Origin: Mannheimia sp041807705
Lineage (GTDB): Bacteria; Pseudomonadota; Gammaproteobacteria; Enterobacterales; Pasteurellaceae
Direction: 5' to 3'
DNA: 64,000 nucleotides
NCBI RefSeq assembly: GCF_041807705.1
Contig: NZ_JBGTYY010000007.1
Coordinates: forward strand, 1-64,000
Positions 1-7,260 of the stretch are shown here, piece by piece (positions within the stretch are counted from its first letter, which is position 1; the number at the start of each line of letters is the position of its first letter). The notes below the pieces were generated by a model that had not been told where the DNA came from, did not search any database, and worked only from the letters and a program-made list of their open reading frames with translations. Both the position numbers and the translations under genes were made by a program.

Positions 1-1
1 A

Positions 2-40
2 GTTGGCGATGTAATTTTGGTTCCTGCTGAAGACAAGTAA
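2..40 (+). CDS. 3' end of an unidentified gene (partial)
   Basis: Only the last twelve codons are in the window (VGDVILVPAEDK, then TAA). The phase is inferred solely because it is open up to a stop just before an inverted repeat that could end transcription. It could be chromosomal, or the last gene of another phage copy, since sequence just downstream resembles the right end of the neighbouring phage element. I do not recognise the family. Confidence 0.3.
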   Translation, partial: VGDVILVPAEDK

Positions 41-45
41 TTTAG

Positions 46-105
46 ATAAGGATATTTTCCTTTAAAATCAAATGGTTACAAACATTAAAATGAAAATATC
101 CTTAT
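46..105 (+). terminator. Long inverted repeat, possible terminator
   Basis: ATAAGGATATTTTC (46-59) and its exact reverse complement (92-105) are separated by 32 bases. The position just after the partial gene suggests a role in ending its transcript, but the loop is long and no clean T-tract follows, so function is uncertain. Confidence 0.35.
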
Positions 106-129
106 AAATCAATTAGTTACACTCTATTT

Positions 130-162
130 TGTTCGCATAATGACTTACAGATTATGTTACAA
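130..162 (+). other. dif-like Xer site, left end of phage element (attL/attP1)
   Basis: TGTTCGCATAA (130-140) resembles a XerC arm and TTATGTTACAA (152-162) a XerD arm. They are separated by 11 bases instead of the 6 of a normal dif. This enlarged spacer is what filamentous phages of the CTXphi type show in their attP half-sites. It marks the left boundary of the inserted element; the intact dif is at its right end. Confidence 0.7.
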
Positions 163-199
163 TTCGAGTGCAGTATAATAGGCTTGCCCCACTGCACGA

Positions 200-231
200 G
201 AATTTACACATAATCTGCTGTTATGCGAAAT
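200..231 (-). other. Second, inverted dif-like Xer site (attP2)
   Basis: Read on the minus strand this is a XerC-like arm (TTCGCATAA, plus-strand 221-229) followed by a spacer and a XerD-like arm (TTATGTGTAAAT). It lies in inverted orientation about 45 bases from the first dif-like site. The two can pair when the DNA is single-stranded, as in the CTXphi attP hairpin. Confidence 0.65.
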
Positions 232-250
232 AATGACTCTCGAGGTCATT

Positions 251-535
251 ATGGCAAATATTACCCTTTCTCATATCACCCCTAAACACTTCTTTGAAAC
301 TGTTAAGCTCTTAAAAACAAATAACCACCGCATCTATTTATCAGTTAATACGCTGGAAGTCCGCTTTCAATATGATTTAAGTGAGAGTAGAGAAGTGAGT
401 GATAAACGTTTTGAGCAACTGGAGCATTTTATGTATTTTCTGCAAGAGTTGGTTAATTCAGATATTCCTATTGAGCTTGATGAGTTTATTAGGACTTATC
501 GTAAATCGCCTAAAAGTCGATTTTTTCGCCGTTGA
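251..535 (+). CDS. Small unknown protein of the phage element
   Basis: A 94-residue protein beginning MANITLSH. I chose the ATG at 251 because GAGG lies just upstream; an ATG at 233 overlaps the attP hairpin and has no ribosome-binding site. The protein is charged, has no membrane segment and ends in an arginine-rich tail (SRFFRR). I do not recognise its family. It lies between the attachment region and a pair of hairpins and is the only gene here without an assigned replication or regulatory role. By position it could be a regulator or anti-repressor like RstC of the RS1 satellite, but no sequence similarity to that protein is visible. Confidence 0.55.
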   Translation: MANITLSHITPKHFFETVKLLKTNNHRIYLSVNTLEVRFQYDLSESREVSDKRFEQLEHFMYFLQELVNSDIPIELDEFIRTYRKSPKSRFFRR

Positions 536-560
536 GGTGGTGTGTGTTTTTTGCTCAAAA

Positions 561-612
561 AAGTTCGGGAGTTCTGTAACACCCGAACTTTACCGCAATA
601 TTCTGCGGTAAA
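561..612. terminator. Two adjacent hairpins in the phage element
   Basis: Stem one pairs AAGTTCGGG (561-569) with CCCGAACTT (582-590), with an inner GTT/AAC pair. Stem two pairs TTTACCGC (589-596) with GCGGTAAA (605-612). They sit between the convergent 251-535 gene and the repressor gene, so a two-way terminator is the simplest reading. Filamentous phages also use such intergenic hairpins as origin or packaging signals, which cannot be excluded. Confidence 0.6.
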
Positions 613-638
613 ATTAAATTTTAAGTATAAATTTGGGT

Positions 639-833
639 CTATTTTGTCGTTTCTGTTGTTTTATGAATTAGGTCTTGTTTGGCTTCATTTAAGTAATTTT
701 CTATCATAAAATTGACGACATCAGTCCATTTAGTAACCCGCCCTGTTTTGGCTGTAATTTCTACAGCAACCCTTTCTATTTTCATATGTGTTTCAGCTGG
801 CACACCTAAATTTTTACGTTTGGCAACAGTCAT
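639..833 (-). CDS. Small DNA-binding repressor, ribbon-helix-helix type (putative)
   Basis: A 64-residue protein. The ATG at 833 is preceded by AAGGA at good spacing; a GTG at 881 is upstream but has no such site. The basic N-terminus (MTVAKRKNLGVP), a short strand, then two predicted helices around ITAKTGRVTKWTDVVNFMIE resemble Arc/MetJ-type ribbon-helix-helix proteins. It is transcribed divergently from the replication gene, and two matching palindromes lie in the gap. That is the arrangement of the RstR repressor in CTXphi/RS1, so a role as the element's copy or lysogeny repressor is inferred. Fold assignment is by eye only. Confidence 0.6.
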   Translation of the reverse strand: MTVAKRKNLGVPAETHMKIERVAVEITAKTGRVTKWTDVVNFMIENYLNEAKQDLIHKTTETTK

Positions 834-910
834 TTTTTGTCCTTCTAAGTCTTCATTAAATGCTTTTATATTGTATTTCACAAAAATGATTTTAAAAATG
901 TGAAGTTGAT

Positions 911-963
911 CACTTGCTCACAAATGATTTTTATCTTAATATATTATCACTTGTGAGCAAGTG
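911..963. promoter_or_regulatory. Paired palindromic operators flanking the rep promoter
   Basis: CACTTGCTCACAA (911-923) is repeated as its exact reverse complement at 951-963. Each copy is the core of its own palindrome: CACTTG-N4-CAAATG (911-926) and CACTTG-N4-CAAGTG (948-963), centres 37 bases apart. The AT-rich stretch between them contains likely -10 elements. Binding by the repressor at 639-833 is inferred from position and symmetry. Confidence 0.65.
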
Positions 964-989
964 AACATAATAAAATAAAAGGTTATTTT

Positions 990-2141
990 ATGAACTATCA
1001 CATTGATTGGTTATCCTTAGAGCAAGATCACGGCTTTGAAATTCCGGAATCCGTGATTGCTTCGCTTTTCGATTTCGGTGTGATTGGCATTCATCTTGAT
1101 ACCGGGGAAATTCAACAGGGCATTAGAACAGGCAAGTATCGTCACAAAGGCAGTTACTGTGATGAGGTATCCATTCAGGTATCCGGCTCAACTATAAAAA
1201 TGGAAGGCAACCCAAGCCGCTGGGGTAAAACTGAAAATTTACTCGGCTTTACATCTATAGATGCTTGCGTACATTGTTTTAATAACATTCTTGCTAAACT
1301 TAAATTACCGCTTTTTACTCGCTGTACAGAGATTTTTCACGGGCAGGGTAAAGACGGAGAAAAAGTACATACCTTTTCAAACGGTGCAATCATTAAAAGA
1401 TTGGACATCACCACTAATAAATCTGTTGGTAAGGGTAATGAAAGAACCTTTATCAAAGCATTATCACAAATGCGGTATCGCAATTCTATCGGACGTTTAC
1501 ACACTAATGGCTGTACAGCTGATTGGTTGAGTGCAAAAGGTAACGCAAATCTTATTTATCCCTCTTGCTACATCAAACACGAAGAATTACGAATCCACTC
1601 TTACGACAAAATCAAAAATAAATTTGGCGAACATTCATCAGAATTTCAGTATTACAAAAAAGTGTACGATTACTGCGAGCAAAATGGGGTAGTTCGTTTT
1701 GAGCAAAAACTAAAATCACGCTACTTAAAAAGAGAAAATCTTTGCTATTGGGGGCTTAGCGATTTTTCTAAATTAGAGCAGTTACAAGAGGAGTTCATCA
1801 ATATGCACAAAAATTTAGGCGTTAGCAAAATAGAGCTACAAACGATAGCAGAACAGCTTGTAAATAAAGGGGTAGTTGACACACTTCGCAAAGCGAATAC
1901 TACAGCTTATTACGCTATGTTATGGGTCAGTGGACAGGAGTTAGGCATTTCTAGCCGACAATATGAGACACATCGTGCCAGACTTCGCAAAATCGGCATA
2001 GACATTGCTAACCCTTGTGATGTGGAAAAATTCCAAGCTGTTCAAGTTATATCCTGCGAACAAATCTTTGTTCGACCGTTTAAAGCACCTGATTTTTATC
2101 AATACCCGAGCAACACGCCTATTCTGCGTTTGGTTGCTTAA
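990..2141 (+). CDS. Filamentous phage replication initiator, gene II/X family
   Basis: A 383-residue protein of the phage/plasmid replication II/X family, which nicks the double-stranded form to start rolling-circle replication. The N-terminal half has the typical GSYCDEVSIQVSGS and GNPSRWGKTENLLGF segments, a histidine-containing FHGQGKDGE stretch and a conserved RLDITTN strand. The C-terminal part resembles the gene X region. AAAAGG precedes the ATG. It corresponds to RstA in CTXphi. It is followed 26 bases later by the putative ssDNA-binding protein gene, presumably in one transcript from the operator-controlled promoter upstream. The family call is confident; the nicking tyrosine was not pinpointed. 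Confidence 0.88.
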   Translation: MNYHIDWLSLEQDHGFEIPESVIASLFDFGVIGIHLDTGEIQQGIRTGKYRHKGSYCDEVSIQVSGSTIKMEGNPSRWGKTENLLGFTSIDACVHCFNNILAKLKLPLFTRCTEIFHGQGKDGEKVHTFSNGAIIKRLDITTNKSVGKGNERTFIKALSQMRYRNSIGRLHTNGCTADWLSAKGNANLIYPSCYIKHEELRIHSYDKIKNKFGEHSSEFQYYKKVYDYCEQNGVVRFEQKLKSRYLKRENLCYWGLSDFSKLEQLQEEFINMHKNLGVSKIELQTIAEQLVNKGVVDTLRKANTTAYYAMLWVSGQELGISSRQYETHRARLRKIGIDIANPCDVEKFQAVQVISCEQIFVRPFKAPDFYQYPSNTPILRLVA

Positions 2142-2167
2142 TCATCAACTAACAAGAGGAAATTACT

Positions 2168-2503
2168 ATGCGTACAGGCTTTTACATTGTTGGTGTACTT
2201 AAAGGCTACAAAGCCAGCACATTCACTAATCGAGATACCGGCGAAGTTAAAGATAAGCACAATATCGGCATTCAACTTCAAGACCCTGACGGTTACGGCG
2301 GTTACAACACCACAACACAGGAAATCAAGGTTGATGAACGTTGCATTAACGAAGGATTTAAAAGAACCATTCAACAACACAAAGACAAGCTGGTAATGAT
2401 CTTAGTTTACCCACGTGAATGGGCAATGGACGGCGGACGTAAAGGTATTACATATAACTTTGATGAAAATTCAATGATACAGCCAATTGATGAAAATAAA
2501 TAA
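2168..2503 (+). CDS. Putative phage single-stranded-DNA-binding protein (gene V-like)
   Basis: A 111-residue protein directly downstream of the initiator, with AGAGG before the ATG. Size and order match the helix-destabilising gene V proteins of filamentous phages, which coat the plus strand and control the switch to packaging. Sequence supports a small beta-rich protein (FYIVGVLKGYKAST, KHNIGIQLQD, KLVMILVYPREW) with an acidic C-terminus, but family motifs are weak by eye. In the RS1 satellite the equivalent is RstB, which is needed for integration. No coat, pIII or Zot-like genes follow: the element ends at dif only 32 bases later. Confidence 0.7.
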   Translation: MRTGFYIVGVLKGYKASTFTNRDTGEVKDKHNIGIQLQDPDGYGGYNTTTQEIKVDERCINEGFKRTIQQHKDKLVMILVYPREWAMDGGRKGITYNFDENSMIQPIDENK

Positions 2504-2534
2504 ATCCTTATAAATCAATAGCTTACATCATTAA

Positions 2535-2562
2535 TTTTCGCATAACGTATATTATGTTAAAT
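2535..2562 (+). other. dif chromosome dimer resolution site (right end of phage element)
   Basis: XerC arm TTTTCGCATAA (2535-2545), 6-base centre CGTATA, XerD arm TTATGTTAAAT (2552-2562). The XerD arm is identical to that of E. coli dif and the XerC arm matches at CGCATAA. XerC/XerD resolve chromosome dimers here during division. The phage-like element abuts it on the left, so the site has probably been regenerated by Xer-mediated integration. It places the window in the terminus region. Confidence 0.88.
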
Positions 2563-2623
2563 AGATGGTTAAAATAATCAAATTCTCTGTAATTAAGTTT
2601 ATTTCTCCCTAGCAAAATAAAAA

Positions 2624-2659
2624 CGGCCATATTTGCAAAGTTTTTACAAAATATGACCG
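2624..2659 (-). terminator. Terminator of metB
   Basis: CGGCCATATTT (2624-2634) pairs with AAATATGACCG (2649-2659), followed on the minus strand by TTTTTATTTT. The stem contains the uptake-signal core ACAAGCGGTC. Confidence 0.75.
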
Positions 2660-2679
2660 CTTGTATTTAAAAACAGAAT

Positions 2680-3813
2680 TTAGCCTAACTGCTTAAATGC
2701 CTGTAATAAATCTGCTTTAATATCTTCAACGTGTTCTAAACCTACAGAGAAACGTAATAAGGTATTGGTAATACCACGAGCAATACGTTCTTCTTCTGGA
2801 ATATCCATATGAGTTTGGGTTGCAGGATAAGTAATAAAGCTCTCAGCGCCACCTAAACTTTCAGCAAAGGTAATTAACTTAATGGCTTTAAGGAATTTTG
2901 GCACCCATTCTTCTTTTTGTAAGCGGAACGATAACATACCGCTTTTGCCTGCATATAACACGCTGTCAATTTCAGGTTGCTCTGCTAAGAATTTTGCTAA
3001 TTCTGTTGCGTTAGATTGATGGCGCTCCATTCGTAACGCAAGAGTTTTCATACCACGCACAGCAAGGTAAGAATCAAATGGAGAAAGCACAGCACCTGCA
3101 CAGTTTTGGAAATAGAATAAACGTTCAGTTAAGTTTTGACCGTTTACTTTGGTTGCTTCAGAATCTTTTGCGACAATTAAACCTGCTAACACGTCATTAT
3201 GACCTGATAGATATTTAGTCGCACTATGCACAACAATATCCGCACCGTGCTCAATCGGACGGAACAACACAGGGGTTAAGAAAGTGTTATCGACAATCAG
3301 CATTAAATTATGTTTTTTCGCAATTTTAGAAATTGCGGCAACATCACACTCCTCCATTAATGGATTTGATGGTGTTTCTACAAAAATCGCTTTTGTGTTT
3401 GGAGTAATTGCTGCTTCGATTGCTGATAAATCCGCCGTATTTACATACACAGGCTTTAAGGTATTGTGATTTTTGTGGCTGAAATCAAATAAACGATAAG
3501 AACCGCCGTACACATCGCTTGATATAATCCACTCATCAGAGCCTTTGAATAACGACATAATCAGCTGAATGGCTGCCATTCCTGATGCCATTGCAAAACC
3601 TGCATCGCCGCCTTCTAAATCGGCAATCCCCTGCTCTAACACGGCACGAGTTGGGTTTTTCGTGCGGGTGTAATCCCAACCTGTTGATTCGCCTAAACCA
3701 TCACGACCATAAGCGGTAGATAGAATAATGGGGGTTACAACTGCGCCAGTTCTTGGCTCAGTACGGTTACCAATTTGGACTAAAGTGGTTTCAATATTAT
3801 TGAATTTTGTCAT
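2680..3813 (-). CDS. metB: Cystathionine gamma-synthase
   Basis: A 377-residue pyridoxal-phosphate enzyme of the Cys/Met metabolism family. It joins an activated homoserine to cysteine to form cystathionine on the way to methionine. The PLP lysine is K200 in SATKYLSGHND; the phosphate-binding region ASGMAAIQ (76-83) and substrate segment ETPSNPL (146-152) are present. It is full length. It follows dapB by 16 bases on the same strand, so lysine and methionine synthesis may share a transcript. Cystathionine beta-lyases (MetC) are close relatives; the length and motifs fit MetB or a dual-function MetI-type enzyme, so the exact reaction is less certain than the family. Confidence 0.85.
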   Translation of the reverse strand: MTKFNNIETTLVQIGNRTEPRTGAVVTPIILSTAYGRDGLGESTGWDYTRTKNPTRAVLEQGIADLEGGDAGFAMASGMAAIQLIMSLFKGSDEWIISSDVYGGSYRLFDFSHKNHNTLKPVYVNTADLSAIEAAITPNTKAIFVETPSNPLMEECDVAAISKIAKKHNLMLIVDNTFLTPVLFRPIEHGADIVVHSATKYLSGHNDVLAGLIVAKDSEATKVNGQNLTERLFYFQNCAGAVLSPFDSYLAVRGMKTLALRMERHQSNATELAKFLAEQPEIDSVLYAGKSGMLSFRLQKEEWVPKFLKAIKLITFAESLGGAESFITYPATQTHMDIPEEERIARGITNTLLRFSVGLEHVEDIKADLLQAFKQLG

Positions 3814-3829
3814 TTTTATTATCCTTCAA

Positions 3830-4642
3830 TTATAGATTGTTTAAATCCAGTACATCGGTCATATCAAACAAGCCATTTTGTTTCGTGCTTAACCATTTTG
3901 CGGAACGCACTGCCCCGTTGGCAAATGTCATACGGCTAGAGGCTTTATGAGCAATTTCCACTCGTTCGCCCTCATCAGCAAACCAAACCGAATGCTCGCC
4001 AATCACATCGCCCGCACGAATGGTAGCAAAGCCGATTTCATCACGTTTACGCTCGCCTGTAATACCGTTACGCTCAAATACGCCGTGTGTTTTTAAATCA
4101 CGACCAAGCGTTTTTGCGATATGTTCACCCATTGATAATGCTGTGCCTGATGGAGCATCTACTTTATGGCGATGATGAGCTTCAATCACTTCAATATCGC
4201 AATAATCACCCATTACTTTTGCTGCTTTTTCAAGTAATTTGAATACTAAGTTCACGCCAACGCTATAGTTAGAGGCAAATACGATACCAATTTTTTCGGA
4301 AGCAACTTTAATTGCAGCTTTGCCTTCATCATCAAAACCGGTTGTGCCAATTACCATTTGTTTGTTGTTTTCAGCACAAATCGCAATATGTTCTAACGTG
4401 CCTTCAGGACGAGTAAAATCAATCAAAAGGTCAAATTTATCTGTATTTTCAGCAACGTTATCTAAAACCGTAACACCTAACGAACCAATTCCCACTAGCT
4501 CACCAGCATCAGCTCCAACAAGCGATGAGCCTTTACGCTCAAAAGCTGCACCTAACTCTACACCTTCTGCATTATGAACTGCGGTAATTAAGTTACGCCC
4601 CATTCTGCCGCCAGCACCGACAATTCCGATTTTTAATGTCAT
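3830..4642 (-). CDS. dapB: 4-hydroxy-tetrahydrodipicolinate reductase
   Basis: A 270-residue cytosolic NAD(P)H-dependent reductase of the lysine/diaminopimelate pathway. The N-terminal dinucleotide-binding loop is GIVGAGGRMGRN (residues 6-17). The catalytic and substrate-binding signature EAHHRHKVDAPSGTA lies at 154-168, with the histidines and lysine intact. The length matches the family. It sits 16 bases upstream of metB and is probably co-transcribed with it. Confidence 0.95.
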   Translation of the reverse strand: MTLKIGIVGAGGRMGRNLITAVHNAEGVELGAAFERKGSSLVGADAGELVGIGSLGVTVLDNVAENTDKFDLLIDFTRPEGTLEHIAICAENNKQMVIGTTGFDDEGKAAIKVASEKIGIVFASNYSVGVNLVFKLLEKAAKVMGDYCDIEVIEAHHRHKVDAPSGTALSMGEHIAKTLGRDLKTHGVFERNGITGERKRDEIGFATIRAGDVIGEHSVWFADEGERVEIAHKASSRMTFANGAVRSAKWLSTKQNGLFDMTDVLDLNNL

Positions 4643-4693
4643 ATTTGTTCTTTCCTTTGTATTTATTGTTGTTACAAGCGGTTATTTTTTTGA

Positions 4694-5083
4694 TTAATTT
4701 TGCAAATAAATTTCTGATGGTAATTTGAATGGTGGATGAGATGAATAATCGACCAATCTTATTACATTACCTAACTTTTGATAATGAAGCACATATTCAG
4801 AGGTTCTTTCTCCAAAAGCCTTTGTTTTATCATATTGTTTAATACCAATATGGTAATGCCAAAGATGATGTTTTTGGGCGTAAGAAACTTTTTCACGCCA
4901 TTTAGGATCATTAGTTGGTACATTATCAGAAGATTTATTCTTACCTTCTAGATTTTCAAAACCAAAAATCATTAAATGCTGTGCAAATTCAGTAATTGCA
5001 AGTTGATCTTGCAAAGGTAAATTTACAAATTCTTTCCTAAATTGCACTGCCATTTCAACAATTAAACCGCTTGAAGTAACCAT
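4694..5083 (-). CDS. Unknown protein, possible toxin of a two-gene pair
   Basis: A 129-residue protein of unknown family. The C-terminal half is rich in aromatic and histidine residues (HHLWHYHIGIKQY, TSEYVLHY, RLVDYSSHPPFKLP), a pattern seen in compact RelE/YafO-like toxins, but I cannot assign a family. It overlaps the end of the upstream gene by 22 bases, so translation is probably coupled. The overlap contains an uptake-signal core. The start at 5083 has GAGG about ten bases upstream; the ATG at 5053 is an alternative. Confidence 0.6.
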   Translation of the reverse strand: MVTSSGLIVEMAVQFRKEFVNLPLQDQLAITEFAQHLMIFGFENLEGKNKSSDNVPTNDPKWREKVSYAQKHHLWHYHIGIKQYDKTKAFGERTSEYVLHYQKLGNVIRLVDYSSHPPFKLPSEIYLQN

Positions 5084-5517
5084 TGTCTGAGTTCCTCAGG
5101 CGATTTTAAGTTACTAGGTAAACGAATAAAATCGTCTTCTACTCGCTCTTTCATTCTCTCCAAATCAAAATTAAATGCCGTAGCATTCGCCAGAGCCTTT
5201 TCAATTTTGCGAATATTGGATTTCATACTATCTAAAATCGCGATCGTTCTTGAGCCATCACTAAAATACTGCTGAATATCAAAAATCACGACTTTATTTT
5301 GATTGAGGTATTTTTTGAAATCGTCTAAGTCAATTTCAGTCCAAAAATTTGGATTATTTTCAATTGCCTCAATGCAAGCGACTAAAAGCTGATTTGCCAT
5401 TGTAATTCGAAAATTAAGCAATGAAATTTGCTGCTCGGTTATCGGCTTATCAGTTATTTCAAATGACGGATAAATTGTTGATAACGTTTCTGTCATTGAT
5501 AAGGGTAAAATTTTCAT
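5062..5517 (-). CDS. Unknown protein, possible antitoxin partner
   Basis: A 151-residue protein, mostly helical by composition, with no membrane segment and no clear DNA-binding motif. GGAGG lies just before tandem ATG codons at 5520 and 5517; the second has better spacing. The C-terminus (SPEELRQWLLQAV) overlaps the next gene by 22 bases. The two form a self-contained pair between dapB and rlmM. The toxin-antitoxin idea rests on size, overlap and order alone; I do not recognise the family. Confidence 0.6.
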   Translation of the reverse strand: MKILPLSMTETLSTIYPSFEITDKPITEQQISLLNFRITMANQLLVACIEAIENNPNFWTEIDLDDFKKYLNQNKVVIFDIQQYFSDGSRTIAILDSMKSNIRKIEKALANATAFNFDLERMKERVEDDFIRLPSNLKSPEELRQWLLQAV

Positions 5518-5581
5518 CATTCCTCCCTATAAATTCAAGTTATTATCCAATTTCTTGCTTAGAAAAACAACTTTCATTTGG

Positions 5582-6685
5582 CTATTTCTGCCCCATTACC
5601 GCAATATGTACGGTAATTTCTTCACGGTCGTGATAGAGATGTTTTGCTTGAATTTTAAACCAGAATCCGTGCTTCGTAAGCTCTTCTTCTAAGAAATTCA
5701 GGCAAAGTTGTACTTCTTGATAGCGTTTTTTCATCGGCAGTTTTAGGTTGAAAATAGTTTCCCGACACCAGCCATTGATTAGCCATTTCGCCATTAATTT
5801 CGCAATGCGAATGGGCTGCTCTACCATATCACACACTAACCAATCCACTTGCTTACGTTTAGGCGGTTGGAATTTAAAACCATCTTCAGGGCAATGCTCA
5901 ATTCTACCTGTTTCGTGCAAGCTCGCTGCCATTTTGCCGTGATCGACCGCATACACAAACACACCTCGTTTCACGAGCTGGTAAGTCCAGCCACCCGGGC
6001 AAGCTCCGAGATCAGCGCCTGTCATCGAATCATTAAAGCGTTTCTGTTCTTCTGCTTGTGGGATAAAGGTTAAAATCGCCTCTTCTAGTTTAAGTGTGGA
6101 GCGGCTTGGTGCATCAGCAGGGAATTTTAAGCGAGGAATACCCATAAAAAACGGCGATTTATTATGATTATAGGCATAACCGACATAGCAAGCTCCTGAA
6201 CGAATAAACAGAATATGCAAGCTCACACTACCCTTTGCATTTTCTGATTTACTCAGCCAGCCTTGTTTTTTCATTGCTGAACGCAACGGAACAGTAAATT
6301 TCCGACAGAAGGTTAATAACTCTTTGGCTTCATTAGTATCAGGCGTTTCAACAAACACATCTGAACTATTACGAGGGTTTAATTCAGCATATTGTTGCAA
6401 AATAGGCGAAATTCTGTCATTTTCAGGCAGGTTTTGCAGCAGTTCGCCCACAACAATCATTTGGCGAACAAAAATAAGCTGCTCAAATTTTAGTTCTTGG
6501 GCTAATTTATCCGCCTCCCCTGCTTGGTAGCACTCGAAAATGACATAACCGCTGTTTTCTTTGAGGTTCGCAAAGCCAAAAATGCCAAGCTGTGCCGCCT
6601 TGTCTGAAATTTCTCCAGCCACTTCTTTTTCAAAACCTGCACGGCAATATAGGGCTAATTTGTTGAAACTTGATTTATTTAACAT
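5582..6685 (-). CDS. rlmM: 23S rRNA 2'-O-ribose methyltransferase (C2498)
   Basis: A 367-residue SAM-dependent methyltransferase that modifies the ribose of C2498 in 23S rRNA. An N-terminal THUMP-like RNA-binding part precedes a Rossmann methyltransferase domain with the SAM-binding motif GADLGACPGGWTYQL (223-237) and the DWLVCDMVEQP strand. It is full length. Its ATG shares one base with the stop codon of the upstream DUF423 gene, so the two are translationally coupled, the same pairing as rlmM-ygdD in E. coli. Confidence 0.93.
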   Translation of the reverse strand: MLNKSSFNKLALYCRAGFEKEVAGEISDKAAQLGIFGFANLKENSGYVIFECYQAGEADKLAQELKFEQLIFVRQMIVVGELLQNLPENDRISPILQQYAELNPRNSSDVFVETPDTNEAKELLTFCRKFTVPLRSAMKKQGWLSKSENAKGSVSLHILFIRSGACYVGYAYNHNKSPFFMGIPRLKFPADAPSRSTLKLEEAILTFIPQAEEQKRFNDSMTGADLGACPGGWTYQLVKRGVFVYAVDHGKMAASLHETGRIEHCPEDGFKFQPPKRKQVDWLVCDMVEQPIRIAKLMAKWLINGWCRETIFNLKLPMKKRYQEVQLCLNFLEEELTKHGFWFKIQAKHLYHDREEITVHIAVMGQK

Positions 6686-7077
6686 TAGCGACTTCTCACA
6701 CTAATATAAATTAAAGCAGTCCAACCGAACATAAAGCACAGCCCACCAATAGGCGTAAACCAATGGATAGTCGGAATATCTAATGCTCTTAAGTAAAGAT
6801 TGCCACTAAACAGCAAAATCCCTAACGCCCAACTTCCGCCGATAATATTAAAGGCTTTAGCTCTACAAGCGGGTGGATTTTGCACAAAATTTGCAACTTG
6901 AAACAAGCCTAATGCTAGTAATGCAATGGTATGAAACATTTGGTATTTAATGCCTATATCAATCCAGCCTAATGCTTTAGGTGATAACTGAGCGGACAAA
7001 GCGTGGCTGGCAATCGCCCCAAATGCAACCGTGAACAAACCGCTTAATGCGGCAAGAGTGATGAATTTGTTTTTCAT
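6685..7077 (-). CDS. ygdD: DUF423 inner-membrane protein
   Basis: A 130-residue protein with four predicted membrane segments (about 5-27, 45-64, 76-96 and 104-126), typical of the DUF423/YgdD family. The conserved N-terminal FGAIASHAL and the IKYQMFHTIALL segment are present. Function is unknown in the family. It is the upstream member of the rlmM pair. Confidence 0.85.
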   Translation of the reverse strand: MKNKFITLAALSGLFTVAFGAIASHALSAQLSPKALGWIDIGIKYQMFHTIALLALGLFQVANFVQNPPACRAKAFNIIGGSWALGILLFSGNLYLRALDIPTIHWFTPIGGLCFMFGWTALIYISVRSR

Positions 7078-7132
7078 AAGGTTTATGGAGATAATTAAGA
7101 ATGGCTTACTATATCATATTATGAAAGCTAAC

Positions 7133-7175
7133 AAGCGGTGAAATTTTGCAAAAAAATTACAAAAAATCACCGCTT
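7133..7175. terminator. Inverted uptake-signal pair, possible terminator
   Basis: AAGCGGTGA (7133-7141) pairs with TCACCGCTT (7167-7175) across an AT-rich loop, in the gap between the DUF423 and GlsB-like genes. Opposed uptake signals of this kind commonly double as terminators in this family. Confidence 0.5.
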
Positions 7176-7210
7176 ATATCAGAAGATTGTAGAGATATTT
7201 TATACATAAT

Positions 7211-7244
7211 AAAACAAGCAGCTATTCTCATAACTGCTTGTTTT
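7211..7244 (-). terminator. Terminator of the GlsB-like gene
   Basis: AAAACAAGCAG (7211-7221) pairs perfectly with CTGCTTGTTTT (7234-7244), immediately downstream of the gene ending at 7261. Confidence 0.7.
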
Positions 7245-7260
7245 AAACGTTCTTCATTTA

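Noticed and set aside
141..2562. Complete filamentous prophage
   Set aside because: No coat, pIII-like or Zot-like gene lies between the two Xer sites, so it is called a satellite-like element.
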